Source: DYIB01 sp049320945
Lineage (GTDB): Bacteria; Pseudomonadota; Gammaproteobacteria; Burkholderiales; Rhodocyclaceae
Reading direction: 5' to 3'
Assembly (NCBI GenBank): GCA_049320945.1
Contig: JBMOQT010000234.1
Coordinates: forward strand, 1 to 5,024
Length of the DNA stretch: 5,024 nt
Part shown: positions 4,854 to 5,024 of the stretch, piece after piece
Numbering within the stretch: position 1 is the stretch's first letter
How the letters are laid out: each line of letters opens with the position of its first letter
The notes under the pieces: model-generated
Databases searched by the model: none
The model's input: only the letters and a program-made list of their open reading frames with translations
Told to the model about the DNA's origin: nothing
Position numbers and translations under genes: made by a program

Positions 4854-5024
4854 ATGTTTCGCCTGTTGCGTCCCTTCCACTCGCTGCCCCTGGCCGCACT
4901 GCTGCTGGCCGCCGCCGGCTGCGCCACACCGCCGCCGCCGGTCTACCAGGACGAATCCTTCAGCGCCGAGTCGCCCTTCGCCTATTGGAGCACGCGCACA
5001 CCGGAGGCCATTTGCGAGGTAGGC
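4854..5024 (+). CDS. Lipoprotein, N-terminal part only (possibly DUF2242 family)
   Basis: A plus-strand frame opens at the ATG at 4854 and remains open for 57 codons to the window edge. It encodes a lipoprotein signal peptide: MFRLLRPFH, then the hydrophobic run LPLAALLLAAAG, then Cys23 in an AAGC lipobox. The mature part begins CATPPPPVYQDESFSAESPF, with a proline-rich linker common in outer-membrane lipoproteins. The later residues FAYWSTRTPEAICEVG remind me of the start of DUF2242 proteins, but too little is visible to be sure. There is no clear Shine-Dalgarno sequence; an in-frame GTG at 4845 is an alternative start. The gene diverges from the DUF3025 gene, with the CGCAAAG palindrome between them. 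Signal peptide and reading frame are directly seen; family is a guess. Confidence 0.75.
   Translation, partial: MFRLLRPFHSLPLAALLLAAAGCATPPPPVYQDESFSAESPFAYWSTRTPEAICEVG

Noticed and set aside
4554..4880. Minus-strand frame with KGRKDAKAAKKD and LCVLCAFAFFA sequence
   Set aside because: The distinctive part is a translation of the CGCAAAG palindrome, a known source of false small proteins. It overlaps the start of the lipoprotein gene and has no independent support.

Overview
The window comes from a GC-rich proteobacterium, most likely a betaproteobacterium. The N-terminus of CcmF, the UbiT-type protein and the DUF3025-type protein all resemble sequences I associate with Rhodocyclales and related denitrifying or facultatively anaerobic groups. 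That taxonomic call is inference from remembered families, not a search.

Layout. Nearly everything reads on the minus strand, so transcription runs from high to low coordinates. At about 4518-3661 is a DUF3025-family protein, followed by a UbiT-like SCP2-domain protein (3590-3060). Next comes the System I cytochrome c maturation cluster in the order ccmA (2987-2370), ccmB (2347-1628), ccmC (1626-877), ccmD (880-692), ccmE (702-256), and the first 28 codons of ccmF (85-1), which leaves the window. At the right edge a divergent plus-strand gene begins at 4854. It encodes a lipoprotein and is cut off after 57 codons.

How the genes work together. CcmA and CcmB form the ABC transporter-like pair. 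With CcmC and CcmD they load heme onto the periplasmic chaperone CcmE and release it, and CcmF passes the heme to apocytochrome c. UbiT is a lipid-binding accessory factor for oxygen-independent ubiquinone synthesis. Both serve anaerobic or microaerobic respiration. A near-consensus FNR/Anr box overlaps the ubiT stop codon, and a plausible -10 hexamer lies at exactly the spacing of a class II FNR promoter, so ccmA onward probably has its own oxygen-responsive promoter.

Non-coding structure. Two unrelated repeat elements stand out, each made of tandem heptamers in two facing arms. One fills the ccmE-ccmF gap (GAGGAGT units, 93-260). The other lies between the DUF3025 gene and the lipoprotein gene (CGCAAAG units, 4615-4705) and is a strikingly symmetric 4+4 palindrome. 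A 15-bp tandem duplication sits at the ccmA-ccmB junction. I see no RNA gene, CRISPR array, insertion sequence or convincing rho-independent terminator. Apart from the repeats and the predicted promoter this is a conventional respiratory locus, and I do not see a new defence or biosynthetic system.
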